DNA of 64,000 nt from Eumeta japonica (taxonomy: Eukaryota > Arthropoda > Insecta > Lepidoptera > Psychidae): positions 109,873 through 173,872 of the forward strand of contig BGZK01001301.1 of assembly GCA_005406025.1 (NCBI GenBank), given 5' to 3'. Every line of letters starts with the position of its first letter. Positions within the stretch are counted from its first letter, which is position 1. The notes beneath the pieces were generated by a model, which did no database searches, had not been told where the DNA came from, and worked only from the letters and a program-made list of their open reading frames with translations. The translations under genes and the position numbers were made by a program. This document shows positions 1 to 11,537 of the stretch, one piece after another.

Positions 1-906
1 TAATATCCTATTTAGACTACATATACGTAATCTAAATAGAAATATTTGTATTCCAAGAAAGATACAGTTCAAAGATAAAGAAAACCATATACCTTAAAGT
101 TACTTTCGAGGTAACATTGAAAATCCTAAAGGTTAGTTCTTGCATTACTCCTTGCACAAGCATAATGTAATGTTTCTCATGATTGAATTTTGTTAAATAT
201 TATTTTGAAATGAGATTAATTCAGTACCACAAGTGCATTATTATTTTGAGGTAAATACATTACAAGTACCGCATAGGTATAAGAACAAAAGCAGGAGATG
301 TATATAGAACTATGATTTTATTTCATTAGTTTGTATCTATCCATATGTTTGGACATCGTGAAAGTATAAAATTTCTCATGTAGCTAAATTAAGCGATATG
401 AGGTATCCATCCATTCTCGCAATTATGAGTTACTCTTACCTTACAAATTATACATATATTGATGGTTCGATACAATCAGAGAAACTAGTGAATGACAATG
501 GGAGAGGTACATATTTGTCAAACTAAAAAGCCACGGACATCACTTGCATTAAGTTTTTTTAACTACCATAAAGGCATATATCTTGTGTAGATAAAGAAAT
601 CGTTTTCTAACATTTACAATAGGTAAATGCTATTTTCTGAGTAGGGTCTTAGGCTTCTTTATCTACTATTGATCAATTTAATTTTTTTTTTCAACATTTA
701 GATAAATCCTAAAATTGAATAATGTTATAATTTTATTAAATTGTAAAAAATGGTTCAGGACATCAATTCTCGAATTCGAAATTCATTATACAGTAGAATG
801 CATTACAATTTTTCTGTGTCACATTATGCGTATTCATTACTGATTTCAACATCCCAGTTAAACCGATATAACCGCCTGCACGTTTGTAGAGCGCGACATC
901 ACTCAC
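1..906 (-). other. Amph intron 3' of the last visible exon (noncoding)
   Basis: This AT-rich stretch lies downstream of the 907 splice donor of Amph on the minus strand, so it should be the start of an intron leading to the missing linker and SH3 exons. I see no coding segment, recognisable repeat or RNA gene in it. The donor reads GTGAGT at 901-906. Confidence 0.6.
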
Positions 907-1099
907 TCTGAACTGTGTCGGCGGGTGACGAGTTGGTCTTGCCGTTGCCGTTGTGCGCGTGCGGCGGCAGCGGCAGCGTGCCGGTCTTCGGCGACGCCAG
1001 CGGTGTTACGTTGTTCGCGATCATTTTCTTCGCGGTGTACGAGCCGCGCTGGCTCTCGTTGGCTAGTTTGTCCGTGATCGCTTCCAGTTCAGCGTACAC
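907..1099 (-). CDS. Amph: Amph exon: end of BAR domain and start of linker
   Basis: The exon begins after an acceptor AG at 1100-1101 and encodes VYAELEAITDKLANESQRGS, the last BAR helix, followed by a low-complexity Pro/Asn/Gly linker (TLPLPPHAHNGNGK). It ends at 907 with one base of a split codon, followed by a consensus GTGAGT donor. Reading through the donor would give a stop codon two codons later, so either splicing continues or a short isoform could end there. I favour splicing because the SH3 domain is still missing. The GC content of this exon (about two thirds) is far above that of its surroundings. Confidence 0.93.
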
Positions 1100-4000
1100 C
1101 TGGCGGTAAAGACATTTCGTGTTTATCGAGGCATTATTAATTTGTTTATGTGTTCAAACACGCTAATTTCAGAAACTACTAGGACATTTAAAAATGTAGT
1201 CTTTTGGCTTATTTTTTATTTCTACCTTTTTAGCATATAACCATCAAACTAAGGACGTTTTCTATCAAGTAGATTAAATTTCATTGATTCTTTTTGTTTT
1301 CCACATAACTTCCGGATGGAATTTAGTCAATAAGAATCTCTTCATTGAAACAAGCATATCTAATCCAAATTTAACGCGGGCGAAACTGCGGGGTATAGCT
1401 ATTACGCCTAAACATAGCCGGTTATTTATTCTTTATGCTCAAATTTAATCATCGCATAGATCTAATTAATATATATGCAACTAATAAGCTAAGCCTTAAC
1501 ATGCTAACAAAATTGGTAGTAGGGTAGGCAGGTAAACCGAGATCAGCACGGAAATTGGGGTCGACTGCGGGATCTAGTATCGTATCTGAGAGCGAGTTGA
1601 GGTGAAGATCCGAACTGAGATCAAGGTCAGAAATAAGATAAGATAGAATGGACACACAATGCAAAAAGGAATTACTTTATATACATGTGGGCGAAGCCGC
1701 AAACAGATGTCCAGCCAATATGTGATAATATGTCTGTTTAAATTATGATGCAGTTTTCTAGGGTCATTTATCTAATTTACACGTCGTTAAGGGTCAACCC
1801 TGCAGTGTTTAGTAATGTGAAATATAACTGTGCGGCAAGGAAGCAAAACAAAAGGTTTTGACTAAAATAATTACTTTTCATGATATTAGGTACATTAATG
1901 AACTATTGAATTCCATGTAAAAATCCATTACATGTGAACACTTTCATGTAGATTTTAGCTTCATTATATTATTAAGGATATGTAGATTGATCAAAACAAA
2001 AAAAAAACTTTAATACAATGTCGAGTTTTTAATGTACTGAAAATATGAAAAATTTTAATTAGAGCGCCATTTACCCAGTACATTTTCAGGAAAGCTAGAA
2101 TATTTATTTTTAGTGGTTACAATTTTGATTATATATTAATATTTTTTTACAATTAGTCATATAATATAGTAATATATAATAATATAAATATAAACTCACG
2201 CCTATTTCTCATGAGAGTTGGCGGAAACTATAGAAACTATAGATTTCCACACGGTAAGGTTTTTATATATATCTCCCTTGCTTCACTGACATCCATCAAT
2301 CTTTTCATGTTAATTCATCAGTTTCGGGTACTTAAAATTTGAATCTTTTTTAGTATAATATTAATAATTAGTTTGCAAAGGATTTTCTAGGGCGACCCTT
2401 GCCAATCTTTCCATCACATACATTCATTCTATAGATTTGTTTTGTCAGTCAACTTTCATTCATCCTTTACAGACGACCAAACCACTATAACACACCTTTT
2501 TCTACTTTAGTCACGACATTTTTCAAACCACATCGCTCTCTGACGTCACTGACTTCACTTATTTTAGAATTATTATAATGACATAAGCATATTTCTCAGA
2601 AAAGAAGGCAGGGACTGTAAATTTTAATACTTTTTTATGAAATATAATGTTGGCATATTGATATGGCATACCACATACTTTATCTTGTCAAGTAATTAGA
2701 TAAAAAAATGAACAAGAAAAAACCGGCCAAGTACGAGTCGGATTCGCATGCGAAGGTTTCCAATTCCGCCCTACAATATTACTATATATATTAAACAAAA
2801 AGACGTTAGTAAAATATAAAACCCAAAAAAATATGTTTATTGTATGGGAACAACTTTTAATTATTAACTTTATTTTTATTATTACTATTTGTTGATATAA
2901 CGGTCATAGCAATACATACTCTGTGAAAATTTCAGTCTTCATGTCTACCTATTACAATTCAACCGTTAGAGTAAAAACCACGAAAAAGACAATTTTTTTT
3001 GTACTGGGAGCACCCTTCAAGTTTATTTTACTTTTATTATTTGAGTTGCAGTGGCCATACAACTCAAATAATAAAAGTAAAATAAAATTTTGGAAAATTT
3101 CTAGTCTCTGCCCATTAAGTTTCAAAAAATACAGCCCTGTGATAGAGGAGGTTTAGTAATAAGGTCTCGTTGGTACCTTTTGAGTATGGACCTCTAAAAA
3201 ATAAGTTTTTATTTATTTTAAATATTTCTAACATTCTAGTGAGTGGTCAAGACGCACGATATTTTTTGATTACGCTATATAATATGGAAAGCGGGATACA
3301 TTGTAAAATAAAGACAGTATTCAGATGGACAGACAGATAAGCAAAAGATAGTCAGTTATGTATCATTAGATACTTAAAAAATTCAATTGTTTGTCATTTA
3401 AGGTGGGGTGACTATAATAGTGATTAATCTTCTATAACTTTTTTTTTAAACTTTTCATCTACTTGCCAATTCAAAAACAAAGTCAAACAAAAATTTATTT
3501 AAATATGTAATTATTTCGGAATAGTAAAAAATCTAACAACATTTGAACATTGACAATTCAAATGCTATCTATTCATTATCAGAGTATTAAAAATTTTATT
3601 ATCATTGTATTGTTATTATATTATATTATTATTAAATTAGTTTCGAAAAATTGCCAACACAAACAAATTCCAAAAATGCTGTACAAATTACAAATGTGAG
3701 AATGAGAGAGCAAAAGGAATTTAATATATGTATAATATATGTGTGTGTATATGTAGTTTTTTTTTTATAAATAAGTTAATTACATTTTGAAACAAATGTT
3801 TGTTGTATTACTTACATTTTCCATTTTTATTTATTTAATTTAAAATTTGAAACTGACCTGCAAGGTAAACAATTACCTAGATGTTTTCCTATAAATGATA
3901 GTCAGAAGCAAGTTTTCTAATGGAGTCCATTTTGAGTTAAGTATAAACTAGCGATCACCCACCCCCTTCGCTGGGCGTAAAATTTAAATATTACAATTTT

Positions 4001-7000
4001 TTTTTTAATTATTCAAACATGTCCTCAGTTTCGCTCCCGTGGACATAGAATGAATTTCTTCATGTTCTATATCAACTGACTTTTCTATCAATTCTGATCG
4101 CGATCATGGTCATGTCACTCGTTATTATATTAATAAATAAAAGGGCTGTATAAAACACGTTTACCTCCCAATGTAAAATATTTAATTGTGTCAGTAAATG
4201 AAATATGTAAAAGAAGAAAAATGATTCATTCCATTAGAAAAAAAAATTAACAAACATTATAAATTAGGACAAATTTGTTCAACATATTTTATTGGATTAA
4301 TTTTCATTTTCAATTGGCGTATAAGGATCATGTTTGCTGTTTCGATCTCAAAGGAAATATTTGAAACGTTAATTATTCGACAGACAATTTTTTGTGTTTA
4401 CAATATTCTACTTTGGGCAAATGCCAGCCAACATACTATCTCTGATTCCATCATATATGAAAACAAATGACGCTATCTCGTATTTGCGCCGTGGATGCGC
4501 CCCGCCAGCGATAGTAGTAATCAATTCTTCTATCGTTTAATATATTTTTTTAGGTCTGTCCTTAAATTCGATGTGCCTGTTTGGTGTAGGAATTTTGTAA
4601 GTTGTAAGATTGTAGAACGAGTTAATAAATATTCTTCCGTAATATTTTCAAGCATTTACTTGCGCTAATTGGAAACCGAAAATAAGCAATCTTTTTTTAG
4701 CGTTCAAAGTGCATGCAACACTTCATCGTCTCTATACGCCTGAATAAGTATAACTTCAAAAATTACATTGTTTTCATTGTCTACATTACAATCGTCACAC
4801 TACATATACATATATTTATCTAACAAGATAAATATATTTATATGTAGTTTTATGTATGTTATACCATAGTAACAACTATGGTATAGTACACATAAAACTA
4901 ATTTTAGAGTAGTGCTATATTATATTTATGATGCCGTGGCACATCACCGTAGTAAAAAAAATGGTACAGGTAAAAACTTGTCCTTTACCTTAGAGCTTTC
5001 AGAATGGAAGACCTGTTCAGCGCTGAACAACGTCTGCAGGTTGTTAACGTAGAACAGCACGCGCGAGTCGTGCAGTGCGGGCAGCTCGTCGTGCAGCTCA
5101 GAGTTGAGCAGCTCGTAAGTGCGCTTCGCCTCCTCTAGCTGCTCTCGGCCGCGGGTCAACTGGATCACAACAATCGGTAGATAATTTTCTAATACGACGT
5201 GACATGATATCCGATGTTTATTTATTGACTTCATGTACCATTCAACATTTTCGAAACAACAAACGACTTGAAATTTAGCAAAGGAACATGCGAGAACCTC
5301 GGAATAGATCGGTATTTATTAGCTTCACATTCACTTTTTACATATGCCCAGTACTTTGGGTGCGTTATGAAGCCTTACGCATTTACATGACTTCGAAAGA
5401 TATTATTTTATGTGAAAAATATTATATTCTATATAAAATATATGAATTCACGTAAAATAATAATTTTTCAAAACATAAAAGCCCAAATCCACCTTTTAAC
5501 ACATTGATTAGAATAGCTTCAGCTACCAATTCTTTGTCCATTTAGTTAATTTTATAAAAAATATAATTTGTTGTGCAAAAATTAAATATACAATATTGCC
5601 AGTTCATTTAATATATCTTCAAGGAAGAATAATGATCTATATTTTTAATGTTCACCCTGATATACTTTGTCGTTTGTATAAAAATAGAAACTAAGTGATT
5701 AACAATGAAAATAGTCATGTTAGCTGTTTAGTTATAACAACTTACTTGTTTTTCCCGGAAAAGCTGTAAGTTATTTTTAATTGAATAAGTATGTCATAAA
5801 TTTGAAAATTCATATAAAGCATTAATTGAAATTAAAACATACCTTAACATCATCTCTTCTTTTGGCTGCATTTGCTTGAAGACTTTGGAAGCTATGTCTT
5901 TGACTATCATAATCTACGAGTTTTCGTCCCCGTTTGTCAATTTTTTTCTGAAACCATAGAATTTAATAGTTATAAAAAAATTAAGAATAGAATTAATATA
6001 AAAGACAGTTAAGTATAAAATTATAGAGTATCGGAGTCGCTGTCTGCATTGGCAATGATATTAAAACTGTTGGACTCTAGCCAAAGTGACGAAGCATTTA
6101 AATATTTGTCATTTGGAAGAAATGTTACAATTTTTTTAAGCAGTGGAACAAACTGAAAAAAATATAAATAGCATTTTTATTGGAATAACTATTTCCTTGG
6201 GTTTGAATGTGTTTTGAAGATTTTTGATTACAAAATAAGACTAGCTATTCTTCGCATTTCAGCGTGCGCAAATAAAGAATCTGGATTGAGATTTTAATGA
6301 TTATTAAAATCTTGATCCCATCATTAATCCTGATCTTGATTTTACTCCAGATATCATTCCTTTTCCTTGCCGGCTCGCTCTAGCGTACCCTCCTGTCCCA
6401 ATATATTTATTTCTTTTTCCTCCCCTCTCCCTTACAATCTTTAAAGCCATCTCTAGTCTCTTCCTCGCCAAGCAAAATGAGCAAATAAACATTCAAATTA
6501 ATATATATTTTTAGCTGTGTTTATATATCGCATACTTACACTTAATGAGTTTGTAATGCATCAAAATCTACACTTTAAATATATTTAAAAAAATTTATTT
6601 GAAAAAACCAATTGAAGTGTGAAATGCATGTAATACATGATTACAAGAAGTGTAGACAATAATTATCAATATCAGAATTTTAATCAGTTCATATTATTTG
6701 TAATGCACAAAAATTGTTATTTGAATGAAACATTGATGCATCATAATTGGTTGTATGTGCCTCAGGTTTTTTGTTTCCAATTTCTTAATTGCTATTAAAA
6801 CCTTACAATAACAAAATGTCAGGACAATCTGTAAGAGGTTGAAAATATATAAGTGGTTTTATGTTTTTATGAGGTTATTATTAAATGAGAATATTATTAA
6901 AGATTATTTAATACATTTTAGTCCGTTTTAAAAATGTGGTATATACACATATATTATTTGCATTACTTTTATTAGTAACAGAACTAAATAATACAATATT

Positions 7001-9314
7001 GTGACACTCGTAGTACGTTTAGCGCCCCAAGTACTACTATTATTATAGTAACTAACCATATCGCCTTAACATATTTTATCTCTTGTTATTAATGCTTAGG
7101 TGTGATCCCTATTACAGTATAACGCACGAAACTCTGCCTTTGTGAAATTAGTCACTAAAGCGTCGCCATGGCGTAAAATTGAAACGCGGAGTAGAAGAAG
7201 GAAGCGTCAGGAAGTGTTAAACCTGCGCATTACATCATTCGCAGGCAATTCAGAGCGGCAAAGTTTTATGCACATATCTCAATGCCCAGGTATAACGCTC
7301 CCCGATCCTTCCTTCGTTTCCCCTCTTTTTCTATTTTACACCATTGCCACACTTTCGTGACTAACTTCAGAGCGGCAGTTTGATGCGCTGTACTGTAATT
7401 ATAATGGAATGTTGTATACAGGACGTATATTTTCCAAGCCCACCTTCATCTCCGGGAACTGGTTGGTGTAGGTGTTGAGCGGTATTAGGACCTGGTCCCC
7501 GAGTTTATGCGAAAAGTCCTGCCAGAGCATCTCCATGTTCTGGGCCTGCACGAACAGAAGGTCGTGGCCGGACCAACTGCTCTCATAGACTTCTGTGATA
7601 GCCTCCATTAGAGTCTTGCTCGCCGTTTGTACCGCTGTAAAAAAGATATATTTTATTTACACCCACATGAATTATCATTTCAAAATGTAATTATAAGTAT
7701 GTAAATTGGCTAAAAAGCTAGTTGTAATATCCCAGGTGAATTCAAACAACAAAGAGCTGATTCGATTAAGCTAGAATAAGATTAAAAGAATAAAATTTCT
7801 AGGTCTTCTAGACTCAGTCGATTTTACATTTTGCTATCAATTCCGAAATGAGGGCATTATTAAGATAGTACCTGTTTAGGATGCCGATCTCGGTGTAATA
7901 ATCATTTTATTCAGATGTTCCTGTGACTAATAGAAAGAAAATCCAATGATTTTGTTTAGGTTTGTTATTGTCTAAGTGATAAAATTAAGTGACAATAATA
8001 GATTTAAATAAAAACAAAATATATTTGGAGGATTAAAATTCTAAAGAAAATATGAATTTCCACTAGAATTTTGATCCTTCAAAGATTTATTTTTATGATA
8101 TCTTAATCATCTTTTGTTCATGGTGCTTGAAATTATTACAAGTATTAGGTATTTCCGGATCAATAGATAAAAAGGGGACGAAGTTATTTTTAGATTAAAT
8201 ATTAGAACAGATCCCTTTTCATTTTGCATTATTATGAACAATTAAACCCTATTGAGTAAGTTTACCCTTCTAAGTAAAAAAAAAAAAATGATTGAAATGT
8301 AAGTTTCTTAGACTCCGTTACCAAAAGCCTCGGATATTATGTATTATACCTAAAATATTTACAAAGAAACAGATCGTCCCAGCGTTGGAGTTCTATATAA
8401 TACCGAACACAATATCCACTATTGAAATTTTTTATCTTAAAAAGTTCAGGGATCATTAAACAAAGATAAGCAAACAAAGACCTTTTGGAATCACATAAAC
8501 TGAAGAAATACTTTTTATCAATATAAATATGTTCAACATTTATATAACTACACGTAAAAAATAGAAAAATAATTATTATAGAATTTAAAAATAGTCAATT
8601 ATCAGCAGGTTCCATCTGTACATATACTTTATTTTTTTTCAATTTTACAATTTTTTTAAATTTTTGTCTGTCTACTTGTCTGTATGTCCTTTTATAATTT
8701 ATAAGCGGTCTGACCTTGCTTTAATTAGGATACAGTAAGAACATGTGATTGCACAAATGATACGCTGTTACATATGATTACAATACATTTTATGGTAATC
8801 ATAAAAAAATACTATTTTAATATTTCTTTGTATTATAAAAGTATTTTGTTTCTATAGTTTTGTGCGTGCGTGTGTGGGATGTGGAGGTGTCATTGTAAAT
8901 TTTAAATTAAGGCCAGATAAGTGGGCGGGTAACGACAACTTTTACTATAAAAGCTTATAAAAAAAAAACAGTATAAACAATTTCAATTCATTCATCACAA
9001 ACTGGATTTTTCGCATGCTTAGACAACCTTGATCTAAATTAATTAACATGTTACTGTATTTATAATATCAGAGGTGTCTTATGATAAACATAATATAGAT
9101 CTTGATCTAATTAGCATTATATAATACAACGCGCTGGCGGTGCACGCCGCGGCTGTTAGTGTTATGAGAATGGTAGTAATTATCGTGTCATTCGTCTTCT
9201 ATATAAATTCCAGCTCAATTTATCAAGCCTACCATTTTATTATTATATTTACCGGATTTTATTTTTAATGAAGTTCCGTGTGTATAGGATTTACCTTTTC
9301 CGTATTTGCTTTTT

Positions 9315-9350
<36 letters not shown>

Positions 9351-10104
9351 TAAAGTTAAACTTAGTCTTCTACTTTAAAAAACTTAGCCTTCTACTTTAT
9401 TATTAGAACATGCCATTACACTCGTTTAAATTTTGTTCTCTACTGCAGCTATTGAAATCTCAAATGATAACAGTAACCTTCAACATAAGACAGTGGCCAG
9501 CAATGAATAGATATAAGCTCTAAATAAAGGGCCGCTCTACCGTTTTATTTTTATGGCGGTTTTTTCTCGTCTTTTAACACATATAAAAATTAATCATCAA
9601 TACAAGAATAGGTGTTTTACTGACCGATATTTTTTTGATCATTCGACACTGCTTATTATTTCGAGTTGGAAACACTAATTGTTAGCGTAGTTATAAGCGT
9701 TAGCTATTTTATGAAGAAGCGCTCCACGACTTATATTCAAACATAATTATTTAATTATAATTTAGACAAAAATTATGCCTGGTCGTTAATAAATTTATCA
9801 TACTAGCCTTTTAGATATTAAAACCCATCAAATATATATATCGTTTATGTAATTATTGATTTTAATGACTTTCATTTTACTATCGACACAGATGATTGCC
9901 AGCACTGCAAAATACTTATTCGGTTTTATTCGGTGTATAGTCAATTTTTTATCGAAAGATTAGCCAACCTCGTATACATCTTATGTAGTTGTTGAATTCT
10001 TTCTGCAGCCGCGTGGCCTGCTGATGTTGCCTGTTGAAATTGTTCAAGTGTTCTTCAAAGATGTCATCTAAAGTCCGGTCCACTTTGCCCAAGTTCTGAA
10101 GTAA
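907..10104 (-). CDS. Amph: Amphiphysin (BAR-domain protein), partial gene, five exons
   Basis: Amphiphysins bind and curve membranes through an N-terminal BAR domain. In insects the protein mainly organises muscle T-tubules and cortical membranes, with a C-terminal SH3 domain for partners such as dynamin (family knowledge). The five exons here splice in frame (phases 1, 0, 0, 0, then 1 at the open end) into about 265 residues. Hallmarks are QNLGKVDRT, LQKEFNNYIRC, HKLGDQVLIPLNTY, QFPEMK, KRGRKLVDYDSQRHSFQ, LTRGREQLEEA and DELPALHDSR, all typical of the amphiphysin/BIN BAR helices. The upstream exon, which in insect orthologues encodes roughly the first 25 residues ending in an AKEK-like motif, was searched for by eye from 10105 onward and not found. 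The SH3 exons are past the left edge. No stop or frameshift interrupts the visible exons, so the gene looks functional. Confidence 0.95.
2379..2530. repeat. Interspersed repeat copy sharing a core with 49.9 kb
   Basis: Positions 2431-2463 match 49878-49910 at 31 of 33 bases (core ATAGATTTGTTTYGTCAGTC). Similar sequence, running on into 'CATTCATCC', is common in lepidopteran LINE remnants, which is from memory and untested. The flanks at the two sites have diverged more, consistent with old copies. Boundaries are approximate. Confidence 0.5.
2718..3310 (+). repeat. AACCGGCCAAGT-headed interspersed repeat, copy 1
   Basis: The head 'AAAAAACCGGCCAAGTACGA' followed by 'GTCGGATTCGCATGCGAAGG' is a diverged version of a repeat start I recognise from lepidopteran and other insect genomes. 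Other copies or fragments here start at 19561, 25130 and 36778. The copy encloses the perfect hairpin at 3022-3086. A 77-codon open frame inside it has no coding character. The right end is approximate. Confidence 0.6.
3022..3086. repeat. Perfect 27-bp inverted repeat, 11-nt loop
   Basis: Arms at 3022-3048 and 3060-3086 are exact reverse complements, with the loop CAGTGGCCATA between. The family consensus, as I recall it, has a GTTG..CAAC element at this place, so the hairpin may be a local extension of a native stem. Confidence 0.9.
3945..4140 (+). repeat. Lepidopteran-type interspersed repeat fragment (ACTAGC...GTGGACATA)
   Basis: The fragment starts 'ACTAGCGATCACCCACCCCC' and includes 'GTTTCGCTCCCGTGGACATA' then 'GAATGAATTTCTTC'. 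Related segments occur at 21038-21100 and 28525-28700 (shared GACATAGAAT..ATTTCTT). The family is abundant in lepidopteran genomes by my recollection. Edges are uncertain. Confidence 0.45.
4800..4900. repeat. Two contiguous hairpins, both with AACA tetraloops
   Basis: Hairpin one has 22-nt arms (4800-4821 and 4826-4847, one mismatch) around AACA. Hairpin two has 26-nt arms (4845-4870 and 4875-4900, three mismatches) around another AACA. They overlap by three bases and lie about 90 bp inside the intron following the 4989-5159 Amph exon. Confidence 0.85.
4989..5159 (-). CDS. Amph: Amph exon: BAR helix 3 segment
   Basis: This exon has exactly 57 codons (phase 0 to phase 0), from LTRGREQLEEAKRTYELLNS through DELPALHDSRVLF to EQVFHSESSK. 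The block is nearly invariant among insect amphiphysins. It is flanked by an acceptor AG at 5160-5161 and a donor GTAAAG. Confidence 0.96.
5160..5842 (-). other. Amph intron, no feature seen
   Basis: This is a 683-bp AT-rich intron with donor GTATGT at its 5' end. I found no repeat or RNA gene in it. Confidence 0.75.
5843..5947 (-). CDS. Amph: Amph exon: BAR helix 2 segment
   Basis: This exon has 35 codons, phase 0 on both sides, beginning KKIDKRGRKLVDYDSQRHSF and ending KRRDDVK. It is the basic, membrane-facing part of the BAR domain. The acceptor TTTCAG and the donor GTATGT are good. It is too short to be obvious as an open frame but joins both neighbours in frame. Confidence 0.95.
5948..7443 (-). 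other. Amph intron, no feature identified
   Basis: This is about 1.5 kb of AT-rich intron. A slightly GC-richer patch (about 7100-7380) contains a 72-codon plus-strand open frame with no family resemblance, probably an old repeat. Nothing else is supported. Confidence 0.7.
7444..7634 (-). CDS. Amph: Amph exon: BAR helix 1/2 segment
   Basis: Two bases complete a split Ala codon, then 63 codons follow, from VQTASKTLMEAITEVYESSW to NQFPEMK. HKLGDQVLIPLNTY is a signature of amphiphysin BAR domains. The acceptor reads TTTTTTACAG and the donor GTGGGC. Confidence 0.96.
7635..9968 (-). other. Amph intron (2.3 kb) with a GA microsatellite
   Basis: This AT-rich intron between the two N-terminal BAR exons contains a (GA)n tract at 9315-9350. 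No additional exon or RNA gene was recognised. Confidence 0.75.
9315..9350. repeat. (GA)n microsatellite
   Basis: An alternating AG tract of 36 bases has a single AA interruption near 9321. Confidence 0.95.
9969..10104 (-). CDS. Amph: Amph exon: first visible BAR exon
   Basis: This exon has 45 codons plus one base, from LLQNLGKVDRTLDDIFEEHL through LQKEFNNYIRCIR. Drosophila Amph has a corresponding LQNLGKVDRT after its first coding exon, so the short exon with the initiator Met and amphipathic helix 0 lies further right. The acceptor is TTTCCAG. The donor GTTGGC is a poor match to consensus, but the phase fits the next exon exactly. Confidence 0.95.
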
Positions 10105-11530
10105 CTGGAAACAAAAAAGAAAAATAGTCAAATTAGACGAATCAATCATTATCAAATGTGTTATCTATCCACGTTAGTTGATGTATCGTTATATTAAAAT
10201 ATTTGAGCACTAAGATATTCCTATGGTTTTAATACTTCACAAACAATTTTTATTTTATTGTAAGTATTAAAATATAACTCGATTAACAAAATCCATCTAT
10301 AAACATTATTGTGGCATAAAATAATATGTTAAATGAAAATACTTTTATTTTCATCAACATAAAATCTACACCGTTAAACGCAATGCGCTGACAATCACGC
10401 GATGGCACAGTGCTTGTGACACGACGCAATCTCTATGTGCTCTGCTCATTATTTATTTGCGGAAACAAATGATGTTGTTGAAAGAAGCACATCTACCTAT
10501 GTAGCGCAGTTCGTCAAAATAACAAATTATTTTTCTTTCGTGTATTTTTTTTTAATTTTTGCTCACTAATTCTGCGAGAAATTTTTATATAGAACACATA
10601 ATTCCATAGACGTACACGTCCTGCCGGTCGCTGCTGTTTTTTTTTTCGGCCTCATGCAAAGTCTAAGGCTGCAGGTCTACATGGCTGTATAAAATACTTG
10701 CCGATATTTCCTAAACAATATTTGTCTTGTTGAGAATTGAAACAGTGGAAGTTTTGATATTTTTAGGGTTTCGTATCTCAAATGTTTGCATTGAGTGTGG
10801 ATGTTTATAAATATAGTATATGCATTTACAAAAAAAGAAAGTACATAATAATATGTATTCTATCAACCGTCTGATACCCATAGTACAAATCACGTTACCT
10901 AGTTTGGAATCAAATGGTAAGAGATCCTTATAATAAATACCACTTCGTTGATCTGTTTGTGTCTGTCAAGACCCTTTTTCTCGGAAAGGGTGGAGGTATA
11001 AATTAAAATTAATATCAAATTATTAGGTTGGCGGTCCCTTAAACATATTAAAAAATCAAGATTCTAAAATCCATGCAAGCAAACAATACCGTCGTTGCAT
11101 CTTATACTTTGACACTTGCAAGTAAATCAAAACCTATTACGTACATCCTATTGAGTTACAATCATGAAATTTTGCAAAAAGTCTCACCACTCTTACGTAA
11201 AGGAAAAATCCACGATCGTTAATTTCTAGTCGTATAACGTGTTTTTTTTTTGAGATTATAAGTAAACAACAGTATTTGGAGTATGGACCGTGATGAAGAG
11301 CGATGAATGGGACATTTTCCTATTTCCCGTTATGATAATTTAAGATTTTTAAAAGTTTGGGCTCTTAAAATAAGAAAAATAATTTAGTGTGTCGGAACCA
11401 TCGCAGCTGCGTTAGTCCTATGCGTACTTGTTCAGAGTTTTTTATTTATTTTATCGGAGTGGAGAGATTCAACTGTAACCATATTTCTATGTAATCCAGA
11501 CTTCATGTTACACGTATAGGACAAACTACT
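10105..11530. other. Noncoding DNA upstream of Amph BAR exon
   Basis: This is either the first Amph intron or 5' flank. About 10935-11220 carries 'GTCTGTCAAGACCCTTTTTC' and 'TCGGAAAGGGTGGAGGTATA', which I recognise as an insect interspersed repeat. No exon was recognised. Confidence 0.55.
10935..11220 (+). repeat. Interspersed repeat (GTCTGTCAAGACCC family)
   Basis: The segment runs from 'GATCTGTTTGTGTCTGTCAA' through 'GGTTGGCGGTCCCTTAAA' to 'GACACTTGCAAGTAAATCAA'. That order matches a repeat I remember from lepidopteran genomes. There is no coding content and the ends are approximate. Confidence 0.45.
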
Positions 11531-11537
11531 GTACTGT

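Larger units (their letters stand above)
1100..4988 (-). other. Amph intron (3.9 kb) with repeats and hairpins
   Basis: This intron is bounded by donor GTAAAG at 4983-4988 and the acceptor AG at 1100-1101. It contains an AACCGGCCAAGT-type repeat (about 2721-3310), a repeat copy with a strongly conserved 33-bp core (2431-2463), remnants with a 'TCGCTCCCGTGGACATA' core (about 3945-4140) and two adjacent hairpins (4800-4900). No extra exon was recognised. Confidence 0.8.

Noticed and set aside
2923..3156. 77-codon plus-strand frame
   Set aside because: It runs through the perfect hairpin and a dispersed repeat, with AT-driven composition and no family resemblance.
6304..6492. 62-codon minus-strand frame in an Amph intron
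   Set aside because: It does not join the Amph exons in sequence or phase with amphiphysin and has no known domain.
7142..7360. 72-codon plus-strand frame
   Set aside because: It lies in an Amph intron on the opposite strand and looks like repeat-derived sequence without coding bias.
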